Source: Anisus vortex (taxonomy: Eukaryota; Mollusca; Gastropoda; Planorbidae). From it: DNA of 64,000 nucleotides. Location of the stretch: NCBI GenBank assembly GCA_949126835.1, contig OX421497.1:6473854-6537853 (forward strand), given 5' to 3'. The translations under genes and the position numbers were made by a program. Positions 32,214 through 43,959 of the stretch are shown here, in pieces. Position 1 is the stretch's first letter. Each line of letters starts with the position of its first letter. The notes under the pieces are model-generated. The model searched no databases. It saw nothing but the letters and a program-made list of their open reading frames with translations, and was not told where the DNA came from.

Positions 32214-33415
32214 CAAGACTTCAATATGAGATGGGCATCACTGAGACTGCACTTCATTTGTTTACTTCCTACTTGGCAGACAGGACCCAGAGAGTTTCTA
32301 TTTATCAGACCTTATCAAAAGCCACTTCTCTCATCTGTGGCGTACCTCAAGGTTCAGTTTTAGGGCCTATCCTTTTCGCCGTTTACACTAGCCAGCTTGT
32401 CAAAATAATTGATAGCCAAGGATTATCTCGCAAACTATATGCGGATGATACCCAGCTCTACAAGAGCTTCCATCCTGATCGTGATGCTTGAGCTGCCGCT
32501 GTTAATGCAGTGGAATACTGCTGTCTAGCGCTGAAAGCGTGGATGACTGCCAACAAACTCAAACTAAATGACGACAAGACTGAGGCAATTCTGTGCGGTT
32601 CAGACTTCAATCTTAGGAAAGTCGATATTCCATTTATTATAGTAGGGGCCTCTGATATCTTTTTGTCCTGGGCTTTATTATTAACAATAAATTAACAATG
32701 GGTCCACACATCAGGGCCTGCTTCTTCCATCTTCGTGCCCTGGGTTAGCTGGGAACTCGAATTAATAGAAAACAGTCAATGCTTTTGCTGTTGCTACAAT
32801 ACAGTCAAGACTAGACTATTGTAACAGTTGCCTGTGGGGGTTACCCCATAAACAGCTGGAAAGACTTCAGAACGTCCAGAATACTGCAGCACGCATTGTG
32901 TCAGGGGGAAAGAAGCAGGACCATATTACCCCAGTTCTATAAGACCTCCACTGGCTCCCTGTGACGAAGCGCATCGATCATAAGATTATGTCCCTTGCCT
33001 ATGGATGCGTAGAACGTACCGCACCTGCCTATCTCAAAGAGCTCATACCGAAGCATGTACCGTTATGGATGCTGCGCTCTTCAACACAGTCTCTCGTGGA
33101 AATTCCATGTCTGGATGGTCACAGGAAAAAGACTCTTGGTGTGCGCTCTTTTGAATCTGTGGCGCCTTCAATGTGGAACGGCTTACCTGAGACACTGAAA
33201 AAATCTGTGTCAAAAAAGGCATTCAAGAAGAATTTGAAGACTTTTTTTTCAACTAAGTTGATCATGTACACCTCCATAGGCACATAAAACTTGTTTAAAA
33301 CTATTTTAGAATGTTATTGTCGTTTCGTTTTTATGAGCGCGCTGAGCATGCTTGCATTAGCATGGATTGAGGCGCTATATAAATGACCAATTATTATAAT
33401 TATTATTACTAAATA
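32214..33415 (+). pseudogene. CR1/L2-like LINE, reverse transcriptase to 3' end
   Basis: The frame 32180-32491 carries SYLADRTQRVSI, CGVPQGSVLGPILFAVYTS and the catalytic KLYADDTQLY (YADD at 32438-32449). After a TGA, AWMTANKLKLNDDKTEAIL follows. Further on, broken by frameshifts, come [16 protein letters not shown] and HITPVL*DLHWLPVTKRID, then 32961-33287: RIDHKIMSLAY, APAYLKELIP, GVRSFESVAPSMWNGLP and FKKNLKTFF, then a stop. This is the CR1/L2 order from RT palm to C-terminus. The 3' UTR ends GGCGCTATATAAATGACC with an (ATT)n-like tail. It is 5'-truncated with several stops. A second 3' end of the family is at 53458-53600. Confidence 0.92.
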
Positions 33416-33424
33416 AAGTAAGGT

Positions 33425-33545
33425 ACAGTAAATTGTGCTGGCCACACATCCCGTAGTATGCCGTGGCCACAGAAACTGGTGAACGCTGATTCACCAGCCT
33501 TTTGTTCAGTTTGGTCCGAAGGGTACTTTACTTTTTTTTTTACGA
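33425..33545 (+). mobile_element. SINE S1, 3' half
   Basis: GTGCTGGCCACACATCC, GTGGCCACAGAAACTGGTG and GGTCCGAAGGGTACTTTACTTT match the 3' half of 18022-18240. The head is missing. Confidence 0.85.
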
Positions 33546-34552
33546 ACAATAAAAGATTAGGGGAAATAAAAAAAATAAAGAATTATCTAGGTTAGTCTGT
33601 ATAACTAAACCGTATAGGTCTTGTTACTGCTTACAAATAGTTTACAAATAGTGTCCAAATAGTATTCAAAACAAAGAGCATTTTCGCGTGAGCGCTTGTC
33701 AATTTGTTGTATGGGTCATGGTCATTACCATGCCCCCCCCCCCCACCTTCCCACAATGCATAATGCGGTTTGCTTCCGAGAGCATCTGTTAGCTCGCCCG
33801 CTAATTGGCTGTCGCGTGACAGAATCCATAATTTTTGGTATTCGTTTGGTGACCGATGTCCCCAGCACCCACTGACTTCGTTAGGTTACCAGTGTCCAGT
33901 GTGTGAGAATTTCGTGAATGTCCGCTGATTACATGAGGGATTGGGAAAAGAGGAGCGGAGGAGGGTGCGGTGTGGAGCGCACCGTTGTTCATTTTCCGGG
34001 CGGTTGAAGTAGGGGATGGGGGGGGGGAAGGCGATATGGGAAGTTTGACCCATTGCCCCGTTTGTGACTTTCAACTTCATCGCAATGTCACGACGAGGCG
34101 GGATCGATTTGATGTCGACAAAGTCCCGAGATCAATAGATCGATGGTTGATCTTTTGATTACCCCGTCCAGCCTCCATGCACTACTTGACTCCACCCCCC
34201 ACCCCCAACATAATCCCCGCTACCACCCAGCTCCCTCCTCCACCCCAGCACACAATGACGTGCTAATAGCGCCGTTGGAGTGGTTAACGCACGGGCGATC
34301 ACGGTCCACGCTTGATCTGCTGCTGCAATTTAACTGCTATTGTAGTTCTTCTCTTTTCTTTTTTTTTCTTTCTTCTTCTTCTTATGCGTTCCACTTTTTT
34401 GTGTGTCGCACAAATGAAACCTTTTTTTTTCTTTTGGGTGGCGGGAGTGACTTCTAGTGCAATGCAGATCCAACTTCGTCTAGCTTTGTTAAATCTACAG
34501 ATGCGCTGCAATAATGATACAACGTTATGGTACAATTGAGTTAAAGTTTTAG
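33546..34552. other. Unassigned DNA
   Basis: No gene recognised. C-run at 33734-33745, G-run at 34017-34027, pyrimidine-rich tract at 34345-34385. Overlapping short frames on both strands have no known domain. Confidence 0.4.
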
Positions 34553-34851
34553 CAAAGACTATAATAAGATGGACCGCTTGCTTTAATATTTCTGCTATTT
34601 AATGACTCGAATGACTTCTTTTTTTTCGGAATTCCCGATTCCCTTTTGCACTATACACTTCCGTTTTATTGAATCGCTATGATTTTCTCAATGAAAAATT
34701 AAAATCTAAAGTTGTATACAGCGGAAACCTTTATTGCAAACGTAGGATCATAGAAGTAATTTAAGACAGCGTTATTGGTTGCGCACGTAAAAAAGTACAC
34801 ATAAGCTCTACAAAAAAAAAGAGCAAGCGGTCCATCTTATTATAGTCTTTG
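34553..34851 (-). mobile_element. MITE family M7, inverted copy
   Basis: Terminal inverted repeats CAAAGACTATAATAAGATGG, continuing ACCGCTTGCT, at both ends. Flanks GTTTTAG and GTTATAT match 5 of 7. The interior is the reverse complement of the blocks in 17105-17389 and 58665-58958 (CCGAATTCCCGATTCCC, TCTCAATGAAAAATTAAAAT). Confidence 0.88.
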
Positions 34852-35089
34852 GTTATATTATACAATAGTATCCTGGGTTTTGAGGTTACACTTACAGAGC
34901 TAAATATTGTCAATTGTGGATTTTTGGATGTGGATAAATGTATTAAATATAAAGGTAAATTTATGACTTCATTAGAACCTGGTGTTATGTTCTCTCTCTC
35001 ACTTACTTTCTAAACCCAATGTCTCTCTCACTCCCAACAGTTCATCTTTCCAGACTCTTTTTTTTATCTGTTTCTCATTCTTTCTATCT

Positions 35090-35112
35090 ACCCGATTATC
35101 GATCTATCTATC

Positions 35113-35163
<51 letters not shown>

Positions 35164-35165
35164 AT
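35090..35165 (+). repeat. (TCTA)n microsatellite
   Basis: Near-perfect TATC units from about 35100 to 35163. Confidence 0.97.
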
Positions 35166-35250
35166 AATTATATATGCCTATAGTTACACAGAAAAGAAAG
35201 CTATAATAATGTTAAAAATATTATGCTTATTTTTTTATTTTTTTTTACTG

Positions 35251-35406
35251 TGGCAGTCGGATACACTTACCGCTCAGCTAGGGAGGACACATGCTGAGAG
35301 CGAGATCGCAAAAAGTAGAATGTATAATATGAGACATTAAGGTCACGTGTCTTTAAATTAAACAATGTGGATCGAAATCTACACACACAGTCTACTTTAT
35401 ATATAA
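35251..35406 (-). mobile_element. T2 repeat (tRNA-like domain on its 3' side), truncated copy
   Basis: On the minus strand: TATATAAAGTAGACTGTGTG, then AAAGACACGTGACCTTAATG, then GATCTCGC, then a pol III A box-like TAGCTGAGCGGTAAG. It stops before the B box. It matches 49617-49812 over its whole length. Confidence 0.75.
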
Positions 35407-35454
35407 AGATCTTTTTATCTCTCCACCATCTAAACCATCTACATATCATTAACT

Positions 35455-35493
35455 CTATCTTTCTATGTTTCTATATATCTATTTATCGATTCC

Positions 35494-35544
<51 letters not shown>

Positions 35545-35860
35545 GTCTATCTGTCTGTCTGTCTGTCTATCTGTCTTTCTGTCTGTCTGTCTGAATATCT
35601 AACAACCTCTATCCTTATCCATCCATCTATCTATCTACCTATCTGTCTATCCGACTATCCAACTATCCGTCTATCCGTCTATCTGCCTATCTGTCTGTCT
35701 GTCCGTATATCCGTATATCCGTCTGTCCGTCTAACTGCCTGTCTGTGATCCATCTATCCGTCTATCTGTCTTTCTGTCTGTATCTCTATCCATCTTTCTA
35801 TTTGCCTATCAGTCTGACTGTATTCCTCTCCATCCATCTATCCCTGTGTTGGTCTATCTA
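35455..35860 (+). repeat. (TCTA)n/(TCTG)n/(TCCG)n compound microsatellite
   Basis: Perfect TCTA from about 35494 to 35540 grades into TCTG, then TCCGTCTA mixtures. Confidence 0.96.
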
Positions 35861-36540
35861 TATAATGTAATCTATGCAATCCTATCGATCTAACTACCTG
35901 GATATAAAATGCTATCACGTTAGATCACGTCTAAAGGAACAAACAACCTTGAACATGTTCCAGATCACGAACTCAATCAGCAGCATCGACACTTTACTTC
36001 TTTCTGGTCACGACGCACGCAACTACTTCCTGTCCCCCCCCCCTTTCCCCCAACCCACCCCGCAACCCCCGGCAGACGTCTGGAATTCCAGCAGTTTCCG
36101 GTTTTTAACAACGTCTGCCCCCCGTTACGCAAAGGGTGATGTAAAGGAGGCTGGGTGGTTGGATGCGTCGGTTATTCACTGGCCTCCCCCACCCACCCTC
36201 TATCATAAAGCAACCGTAACCAAAAGTCAATGCGAATGGAGAGAGAAAAAAAAAAGGCGGGAAGCAAAGTCTGGCAGAAGAACTATGAAGTAAAATAAGG
36301 TCTGGAAAGAGTAGCCGGATTATCTGGTGTTGGTCCAAATACAAGTCATTGATTCTTCAGCCGCCGACAAATTTTCTCTATTTTTTTTTTTGGCGTGAGT
36401 CCAACTGGGTTAAATTGTATTTATACTTTTTTTTTTGTATTATTTGTTTCGTTTCGGTAAATAGAGTGGACGTTTTTTTTTAATGGATAGGTCAGTGCTC
36501 CGTTCTATTTTTAGCCACACGTAACTCTGTGATGTATTTT
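35861..36540. other. Unassigned DNA
   Basis: A C-rich block (36025-36075) and short frames on both strands without recognised domains. Confidence 0.4.
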
Positions 36541-36544
36541 TCGG

Positions 36545-37857
36545 CTTGCTTACTTGCTTAATTCCTTTGGTTCCTTGTGGAACATAAGGGCCTCCGCAAC
36601 AGCTCTCCAGCGCACTCGATTCTGGGCAGCCTTTTTTAGTTCACCCCATGACAAGTTGCAGCTTGCCGTTTCCTCCTCGCAGGAGCGTCTCCAGGTGGTC
36701 TTCCGGCGACCAACCCGTCTTTTTCCCTGGGGGTTCCATTGCAGAGCCTGTCGCGTGATGTCCTGTGGGGGCTTCCGTAGGGTGTGCCCAATCCACCGCC
36801 AATTTCGCCTGGCGATCTGCTGAGGGATCCTGATTTATTTGTCTCCACAAGTCGGTGTTCTTTACTTTTTCTGTCCACCGAATCTTTAGTATGTTGCGGA
36901 GACAGCCATTGACAAAGGTTTGAAGCTTATTGCTCAGAGTGTTGGTGACTCTCCAGGTCTCTAATCCGTAGAGAAGCACTGCCTTTACATTGGTGTTGAA
37001 GATTAGCAGTTTGTTTCGGATAGACAGGGCTGTTGACCTCTAGACTGGCCTCCGGGTGATGAAGGAATGTCTCGCTTTCTCTATTCTGGCTTTGACGTCT
37101 TCGTCCGAGCTACCTGTTACTGAGACTATACTGCCCAGGTATGTGAAAGAGGTGACTTCTTTCAGCTCACTGTCTCCAACCTTGATTGCTTTCTCTTGTT
37201 TCTTAAAGAGGGTCATCGTTTCTGTCTTCTCCAAATTAATCTGAAGTCCGGTCTTGGAGGCTTTTTGGGCCAGGTTATCTGTCTTTTTGCTGCATGTGCT
37301 GGTTCTTCTGGGATTTAGGCACAGGTCATCTGCAAAGTCCAGGTATTCAAGGAACTGGTTTAGTGTCCACTGGATCCCAGTTTTTCATGTTTTTGTTGCC
37401 TGGCGCATCAACCACTAAAAGGAAGATCATTGGGCAAAGAATGCATCCTTGCCTAGCTCCTGTTTTCACCTCAAATTCCTCGGTCAATTTACCGCTTTGG
37501 ATAACTTGACATGTCGCCCTTTCGTAAAGCTCTTGTATTAGGGTGATCAGTGTATGAGGGATTCCATAATTGTGGAGATGCTGCCAGATAGTATCTCTAT
37601 CTACACTATCAAAGGCTTGGCGAAAGTCTATGAAATTTAAAAATAGGGTTGACTGACACTCTAAGAATTGTTTGAGAATAATTCGGAGAGTTGCTATCTG
37701 ATCTGTGCATGATTTGTCTTTCCTAAAGCCGGCTTGTTCGGGTCTAAGTTTTTCTTTCACTGCATCCTCTAGTCACAAGTTTAGTCGGTCGAGAATATTG
37801 CGAGCTAGTATTTTGCTAGGTACTGATAGCAGCATAATTCCACGCCAGTTTTTGCAG
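36545..37857 (-). pseudogene. RTE-like LINE reverse transcriptase, 5'-truncated and frameshifted
   Basis: Reading the minus strand from 37850: NWRGIMLLSVPSKILARNIL, then KLRPEQAGFRKDKSCTDQIA, NFIDFRQAFDSVDRD (first catalytic Asp), CQVIQSGKLTEEFEVKTGAR, QGCILCPMIFLLVVD, and FADD (37324-37335). In another frame come ELKEVTSFTYLGSIVSV and ARIEKARHSF, then LLYGLETWRVTNTLSNKLQT and CLRNILKIRWTEKVKN. The end, with frameshifts, has WNPQGKRRVGRRKTTWRRSC and VRWRAVAEAL. This is the order of RTE/BovB-type proteins from RT to C-terminus. The endonuclease is missing. Several frameshifts inactivate it. Confidence 0.92.
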
Positions 37858-37865
37858 GATCATGT

Positions 37866-38044
37866 GTCTCTAATTCGCTTTGTGCGTTGAGCCTAGCCAA
37901 TTCTAATTTCTCTTTTTTTTTCCTTCCAATCCAGCGTATATTGTTTAATTCTGTGTTCATAAACGTTACCAATTCCTGGCCCGAATAACCTAGAGACTCC
38001 CCTAGTGACTTTAGTTCAAACTTAAGTCTCACTATTTCGGCCAT
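37866..38044 (-). pseudogene. Gag-like N-terminus of a Ty3/gypsy element
   Basis: The minus-strand frame starting at 38044 reads MAEIVRLKFELKSLGESLGY, SGQELVTFMNTEL and a charged helical EKLELARLNAQSEL. This LGxxLGxxGxEL(xx)F pattern followed by a long charged coiled coil is typical of the start of gypsy gag proteins in molluscs. The frame passes straight into LINE sequence near 37860, so the gag was cut by the LINE junction. Confidence 0.45.
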
Positions 38045-38059
38045 TATGATTACTCGTTA

Positions 38060-38536
38060 ACAATGAAACTAAGAATAGACCTTTAATCGCGAAATTTTGC
38101 TTTAATATTTGATAAGGGAAATGGGAAAAGGGCCAATTTATGACGCGGTTTTCATTCAGCTGGATAGTTTACCTAATTGTATACTAATTAATTTCTTTGA
38201 TCATTAGAAAACACTTCGTGACACTATCAAAAGATTAATATTAAGTTTCATTTTATTATTACAATTTGGAAAAAAAAAATTTAGTTATTTACTAATCTTA
38301 TATATTTAAATGATATTGCCAAAATTGCCTTGCCTAAATTACCGCTGCCGAATTTACATTTGACAATTTTACCGAGCACCATTTTTCGGTATGAAGTTGA
38401 TTATGATTTTTATTTTTTTCCTTTCATGATGTATTGCGTGTTAAGCTTATCATGTCACCCTTAGAGCAACAGTTAGCATATTTTATGTTTATGACATCTG
38501 GGTAATCTGTTAAGATGACATAGAGGTAAAAATATG
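38060..38536. other. A+T-rich DNA without a recognised gene
   Basis: Nothing recognised. Confidence 0.4.
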
Positions 38537-38780
38537 TTCATTTAATTAGATATGTCTTGTATAGTTTAATGCTACGTTTCATTTAATTAGCTATGTTTTG
38601 TATAGTTTAATGGTACGTTTCATTTAATTAGCTATGTCTTGCATAGTTTAATGCTACGTTTCAATTAATTAGCTATGTCTTGCATAGTTTAATGCTACGT
38701 TTCAATTAATTAGCTATGTGTTGTATAGTTTAATGCTACGTTTCATTTAATTAGCTATGTTTTGTATAGTTTAATGGTAC
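38537..38780 (+). repeat. 41-bp tandem repeat, six units
   Basis: Units TTCATTTAATTAGCTATGTC followed by TTGTATAGTTTAATGCTACGT repeat at 41-bp spacing with a few substitutions (ATT/TTT, TGC/TGG). Confidence 0.97.
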
Positions 38781-38890
38781 AAAAACTGCTGTTTTTTATT
38801 ATCTTCTTATATATCTTACAGTTCTCAAACCTCTCTTCGAAATACAAAGATTTTAGGTACCAAGCGGCTAATCCGTGGTTTGAGTCTAGT

Positions 38891-38914
38891 CAAAGACTAT
38901 AATAAGATGAACCG
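38891..38914 (+). mobile_element. Solo terminus of MITE family M7
   Basis: CAAAGACTATAATAAGATGA then ACCG equals the M7 terminal repeat. No opposite end is found nearby. Confidence 0.6.
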
Positions 38915-41227
38915 TAGAGTTGTTGTTGGTAAACATTGTGACAGTAATAATGTCATTGACAGTAGGGTTGTTGGTAAACATTGTGTCAGTGGCAGTCATG
39001 TTGTAAATGTACATTTTGGCAGAAATTTTTTGCCCCACTTTTTTTTCTTCTTCATTTTTGCTCTTCCGCTCCCTGCCCCCCTCCCTCCCCTATCCACTGG
39101 TCGTAGTCAGCGTTCCATAATCGGGTGCCCTAAACACCTCTCTTCCCGGCAAAGCCCCTCTCTGGAAATCTGAACACATCGCCCTACGAAAAAAACGTTT
39201 TAATCCATCCGTCACAATCAATGACGAAATTAGTTCCCGCGCACGAATACAGCGGCGCACGAATACATTGACCGGCTGTCTGCTCTTCACTCCATTGGTT
39301 ACATCACGAAAACCGATCACGTCTGGAGTAGGCCAGATTTTTTTTTTACTCAATCAACAGCTAAAAACATCAAATTAAAATATTCGGAACAGAAAGAAAG
39401 GAATCATCGTTGAACTTCTAATTTTCCATTTGAAAGCTTTTTTTGATTGTTGTTTTTTAAATCCTGTAAAGTTGGGTTATTGATTTGTAATATATTTTTA
39501 TTAAAAAATGTGTGTGTGTGTGTGGGGGGGGGGTAAAGGTCACCTGGCAAGGTTGTAAGAACGTAATCCATTTTCTTTTTGGCATACGGATATTTTTTTA
39601 AAATATTCATTCTATTTTCTGGATAATATTTGTTACGCTCCACCCTTTGACCTCCATTGTTTATATTTTGTTTGTAAAATAGTTTCTTTGATACTTGAAG
39701 GCGTTTGAAGAAGAAGGAAAAAAATTAGTCCCCTTCTCCATCCATTCCCCCTACCACACACTGTCATTTATTTCCAAAAAGACAGTTGAGTTTGTCAAGG
39801 AGAATCACTGACCACAATAGCTTATAGAGAGAGAAAGGACATCGTGACCTGACTGCCCAAAGTAACAACAAGCACGCGACCAGACTCGGATGCACGTGCC
39901 GCCAAATTCCTTTGGACAATTTCTTTCTCCTTTCCGCCTACCCTCTCTCTGTCCATCTCCGTCTTGTCTCTTCAACAAGGGGGGGGACAATAATTCTTGT
40001 TTCTTTTGTCCTCATCCTTCGATGTCTTTATGCTGTCTCTTCTTCTTCGTCTCCCCTTTTCTTGTCTCCCTTGTATTGTTTTCTTCTTTTTAGGGTCTTG
40101 GCGATTGCTTCCCCTTAGTCCTTGCTTGAAGGCACGCGATATAAAGAGAGAAGATAAAGGGTGGCGTGGGTGGGGGAGGGAAGACAGCTACCACACAGGG
40201 TTTCTTCTTTCTACTTTGATAAGAATTTGGGTTTTGTCTTCTCTCACTTAAAAATTTCCATAACAATAAGGCACAATGGAAAAAGGGGGGCGGGGTGGGG
40301 GGTAAGTAAGGGTGGCGCTGGACCGTTAAAGATTTCGGCACCCTTTACTCCGAACAATAAAAAGAAAAAACTCTGTATAGATATAGTAAAGTGGGAAAAT
40401 TAGATACATTATACTTGCTTCGAGGCTTGTATTGTTCGCTGTATCCCGTGGTATACATTTATAAACGGTTTTTTTTTTCAGGTTCTTTGTCATATGTCTT
40501 GACACCTTCTCACACCGCCCACCATCGCCTCTTTTCATTTTTATTTCTTCTTACATACAATCTATATGTAGATTTTCTTTTTTTGATCAATCTTATAATA
40601 CATATGAAAGTTAATAGTTCAAACAATATATATTTTCAGTGCGGTCCGGTGGAACGCTTCATTTTAGGTAGGGCAGGTGGCCCTAGTGCCATCAAAATGA
40701 GAGATACTTATACCCACATAGTTGGACACCCATAACCTATTCACTCACCTGTAGGAAAGAACCACTTGCATGCGACCATTTCTTTTTTCTCAGTTTTACT
40801 AGCTAACCAGCGTTTCTTGGCTGACATGGGGGTTGTGTGGCCATCACGATTCGCCAGCAAATTTTACTTTCCCTCCACCTGGAGTCGTTCACCCTATCTG
40901 ATTTGGGTAGATTCAGGATACATAAATTCTTTTTTCCCCAGTGGCTCTCTGTTTTGGAATGGGTCACATGAACCAGTTCGTAAAACCAAGAATTTTATCA
41001 TAGTCAACAAGCAAGTCTAAACATAACAGAACTTGACGGGGAAAAATATATTTTTCTCATGACATGAAACTAAGGGCATATGAACGGCAAAGCAATGCTC
41101 TGACAAACGACCACGCCAGCCCCATACACACGTGCAGAGAATGTATTAGAATGTATTTCACTATTCAGTTATAAGTTTTAAGTGTTAAAATGATTCAACA
41201 ACAGAGCGTGTGCATTGCCATTCTAAC
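38915..41227. other. Unassigned DNA, 2.3 kb
   Basis: No gene recognised. It contains (TG)n plus a G-run at 39509-39532, pyrimidine-rich stretches at 39890-40100, and a G-run block at 40285-40303. The frame 40766-41020 has no known domain. Confidence 0.4.
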
Positions 41228-41390
41228 GTACGAGCGAATGTCTACCCAGCACTGATGGGTACCTGACATTATTAGCCTGGGGAAAAAGTAAACATCGGCT
41301 CGCAGCGTTGTGCTGGCCACACAAACCCATTGTACGCCGTACCCCTCGTAATCTTTGTGAACGTTTCTTCACAGAGACCTTCAAACAGAA
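41228..41390 (+). mobile_element. SINE S1, diverged body without head
   Basis: GTCTACCCAGCACTGATGGG, TACCTGACATTATTAG, GTGCTGGCCACACAAACCC and GTGAACGTTTCTTCAC follow the S1 body order. Confidence 0.75.
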
Positions 41391-42029
41391 CATAAATATG
41401 GAAAGGATAATTCACTTACCGAACATTAGATAACAAGATATATATAAATCTGTTTTTAAAGGTCAACTTGCTCTAAGACAAGATTTCAGAAACTCAATAA
41501 TATAATCAGAAACTCTACAAATCGGGATCAAAGGGTTAAATTTTATACAGAGATTAGCAGGAGGCTGAAATGAGATAGCAGTGGTTGCTCAGTTTTCTGT
41601 GCGTTATATGTTTTTAGTTAAGAAAATCATTTATCGAGGCTCACATTGATGCATTAAAAAAAAAACAACAACATAAAACTTTATTTTTAAGTCAATTTAT
41701 ACATGCATAATTTTTTTTCCTTCAAACGAAAATGATAAGGCGTCAAAAATAGATTTTGAAAAAACTTTCTGGAGAAAACATTTTGATGTTGTGTTTTTGT
41801 TTTGGATGACGCGATTAGACATTTGTTACGTAAACTGTGTGTTTATGTTTTTATGTGTGTTTATGTTGTTATTGTTTTTGTGTGTGATTGAGTGTTTGTG
41901 TGTGAGTGTGTGTGTGTGTGAATGTGAAAAGCGCTGCTAGGTTCATTACTGGCGAATATTTACAACTGACAAGAGTAACACCAATAGTTAAATCACTAGA
42001 CCTAAAAACACTAGAGGACAGAACAGGCA
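41391..42029. other. A+T-rich DNA with a (TG)n tract
   Basis: Imperfect TGTGTGT runs at 41835-41925; nothing else recognised. Confidence 0.45.
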
Positions 42030-42425
42030 AAGTGTAAAGTAGTAATAATACATCTTCTTCTGCCTTCTCGTACTTGAGGAACAGGCGCCGATTTTTGACG
42101 TCTGTGGTCCTTCCTAGGACATAGGCCGCCAACAAGGGTCCTCCAGGCATCTCTATCCTGGGCCAGTCTCTCCAGCTTCCCCCAAGTTAGGCCAAATTCT
42201 TTAGTATCTGCTTCCACATCTCTGCGCCAAGTGTTCCTCGGTCGACCTCTTTTCCTTTATTCATGAGGGTTCCAGTTCAGGGCATGCCTTGTTGTGCTGG
42301 AAGCAGGTTTTCGGAGTGTATGGACAATCCATCGCCATCGTCTCTGGTGGATCTCCTGTTCTACTGGTTTTTTGCTACGTCCGCTGCCACAGCTTCAGGT
42401 TGCTAAGGAAAATGAAAAGCAAATT
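42030..42425 (-). pseudogene. RTE-like LINE C-terminus, second family
   Basis: The minus strand encodes [26 protein letters not shown], a stop, then RGRPRNTWRRDVEADTKEFG, LTWGKLERLAQDRDAW and RTLVGGLCPRKDHRR. This is the WIGHxLRKPxxxxxRxALxWNPQGxRxRGRPxxTWRR ending of RTE-like elements, with a different sequence from 36545-37857. Confidence 0.88.
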
Positions 42426-42484
42426 ATACACACAAAAAATCGCCCAGGTTACTTGGTTGACTTTGATATTTCTTTTTTTTAAAA

Positions 42485-42945
42485 ATAATTATAATAATAA
42501 TTATATTTGTATAGCGCTGCCAACAAACATAATGTAAGCTCAGAGCGCATTAAACACTGAACAACACTCAACTAAGAACTCAGATATAATGCTCTACGCT
42601 AAAAACATATTATAACTAATTAATAATCTAAAAACTTTACAGACATAGAACAAAGCATTAACCGACTTAAAATACAAGTAAAACAGTAAGAATGAAAAAA
42701 AAAATTGAAATATTTCTTTCTTTTCTTAACAAAACTCTATTGTAATAGTTCGTTTCTACGTCATTTTGACGGGCATAAAAAGTATTAACCCTTCCCGTGC
42801 CGACCTACTTCTATCCATGCTGCCTTCAGTTCCGCTATATACGCGCCCAGGACTGTAAGGGTTAAAATAACGTGATTTCAAGTTTTCTTTTTAAAAGTGC
42901 CGCTATAATTGGTTCGTCTGAGTTGGATGGGAAGTAGTCGGCCAA
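42485..42945 (-). mobile_element. CR1/L2-like LINE 3' end, interrupted by a TTAA mini-element
   Basis: Plus-strand ATATTTGTATAGCGCTGCCA and ACATAATGTAAGCTCAGAGC match the 3' UTR of 20160-20585. TCGTCTGAGTTGGATGGGAAGTAG near 42910 matches its coding end. A 73-bp TTAA element (42789-42861) sits between. Confidence 0.8.
42789..42861 (-). mobile_element. 73-bp TTAA mini-element, copy C
   Basis: Exactly 73 bp between TTAA (42785-42788) and TTAA (42862-42865). The ends CCCTTCCCGTGCCGACC and, inverted, CCCTTACAGTCCTGGGCGCG give a short CCCTT terminal repeat. TTAA duplication and a C-rich start suggest the piggyBac superfamily. Confidence 0.88.
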
Positions 42946-43072
42946 ATATAATAGTGATTGTCTCTATGCTTTGCTTTGTAGACACAAGTTTGTTAATTAT
43001 GATTTTAAAATGTTTTTTTTTTCCTATAGCCATTTGAAAAACGTGCTAAAAATAATTCACGTGTCTTTAAGG

Positions 43073-43899
43073 CAGCGGTTCCCAACCTTTTTGAAGTCGC
43101 GACCCCCTTAATACAGCTTTTCACGTTGTGGCGACCCCAAACATAAAATTTTTTTCGTCCCTAGCTTTAAATTCTAATTTGCTACTGTTATGAATTGTAA
43201 TATAAACATCTGATATGAAGAATGTATTTTCATTGCTAAAAATTTTAAATAATTAAAGCAAAACTATTAATCACAACAACAAAAAAAAACAATTTGTAAT
43301 TATACCTTTATTGTGATAGAGATATTTCTAGTTATAACACGAACGTCAGTGCTAAGTTTAAAATTGCGTCTTTCTCATGGGATCAGAAATTCTCGGAGCA
43401 GTCTTCGCAAGAGCACAACGAAGAGATCATCTTCCACAACAAGCCTATTTATATATTTTGACTTGATAACCAACAGGCTGGAAAACTATGTTTCACAAAG
43501 ATTCATTTGTTTGAAATGGAAGATGAATGCGCAACACAGTCTCAGTAAGAATAGTATGTGACTGAAAACATTTTAACCAGAATTTGGTAATTGGCATTCA
43601 GTACGAAACGTCGCAATCCAGACCGAACAGCATTTACACTAAGTTCCAATATATTCATGAAGTGTCGTTTTATCGCCAATACTACTGCGTTCAACACAGT
43701 ATCTGCTTTTAACGGAGAAGATGCTTTCAACACATAATCATATGTGCATGTATCTGCATATGGACGGGCCCTTCTGAAAACAGATAGATGAGCACTGTCT
43801 CGGTTCATAAGATCAGCGAAAAGGGGCTTCCCGATGGCCTAAGGCGACCCCCCTGAAATGGTCGTTCTACCCCAAAGACTAACAGGCTGGGAACTACTG
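43073..43899. mobile_element. hAT non-autonomous element with CAGCGGTTCCCAACC ends, 827 bp
   Basis: Left CAGCGGTTCCCAACC, right (inverted) CAGTAGTTCCCAGCC, followed on the left by TTTTTGAAGTCGCGACCCCC and GTGGCGACCCCAAACAT, and on the right preceded by AAATGGTCGTTCTACCCC. These are the arrangements seen in Charlie/SPIN-like hATs. No target duplication is clear. The 88-residue minus frame inside (43808-43542) shows no transposase motif. Confidence 0.8.
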
Positions 43900-43959
43900 T
43901 TCTATACATAAATTATATTTTGATCTCAGTATTACTGAGATATTCTTTTTAATAGATAA

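Noticed and set aside
40766..41020. 84-codon plus frame
   Set aside because: No recognised family; its surroundings contain no splice-supported gene.
43542..43808. 88-codon minus frame as hAT transposase
   Set aside because: It lies inside a hAT element but shows none of the transposase blocks.
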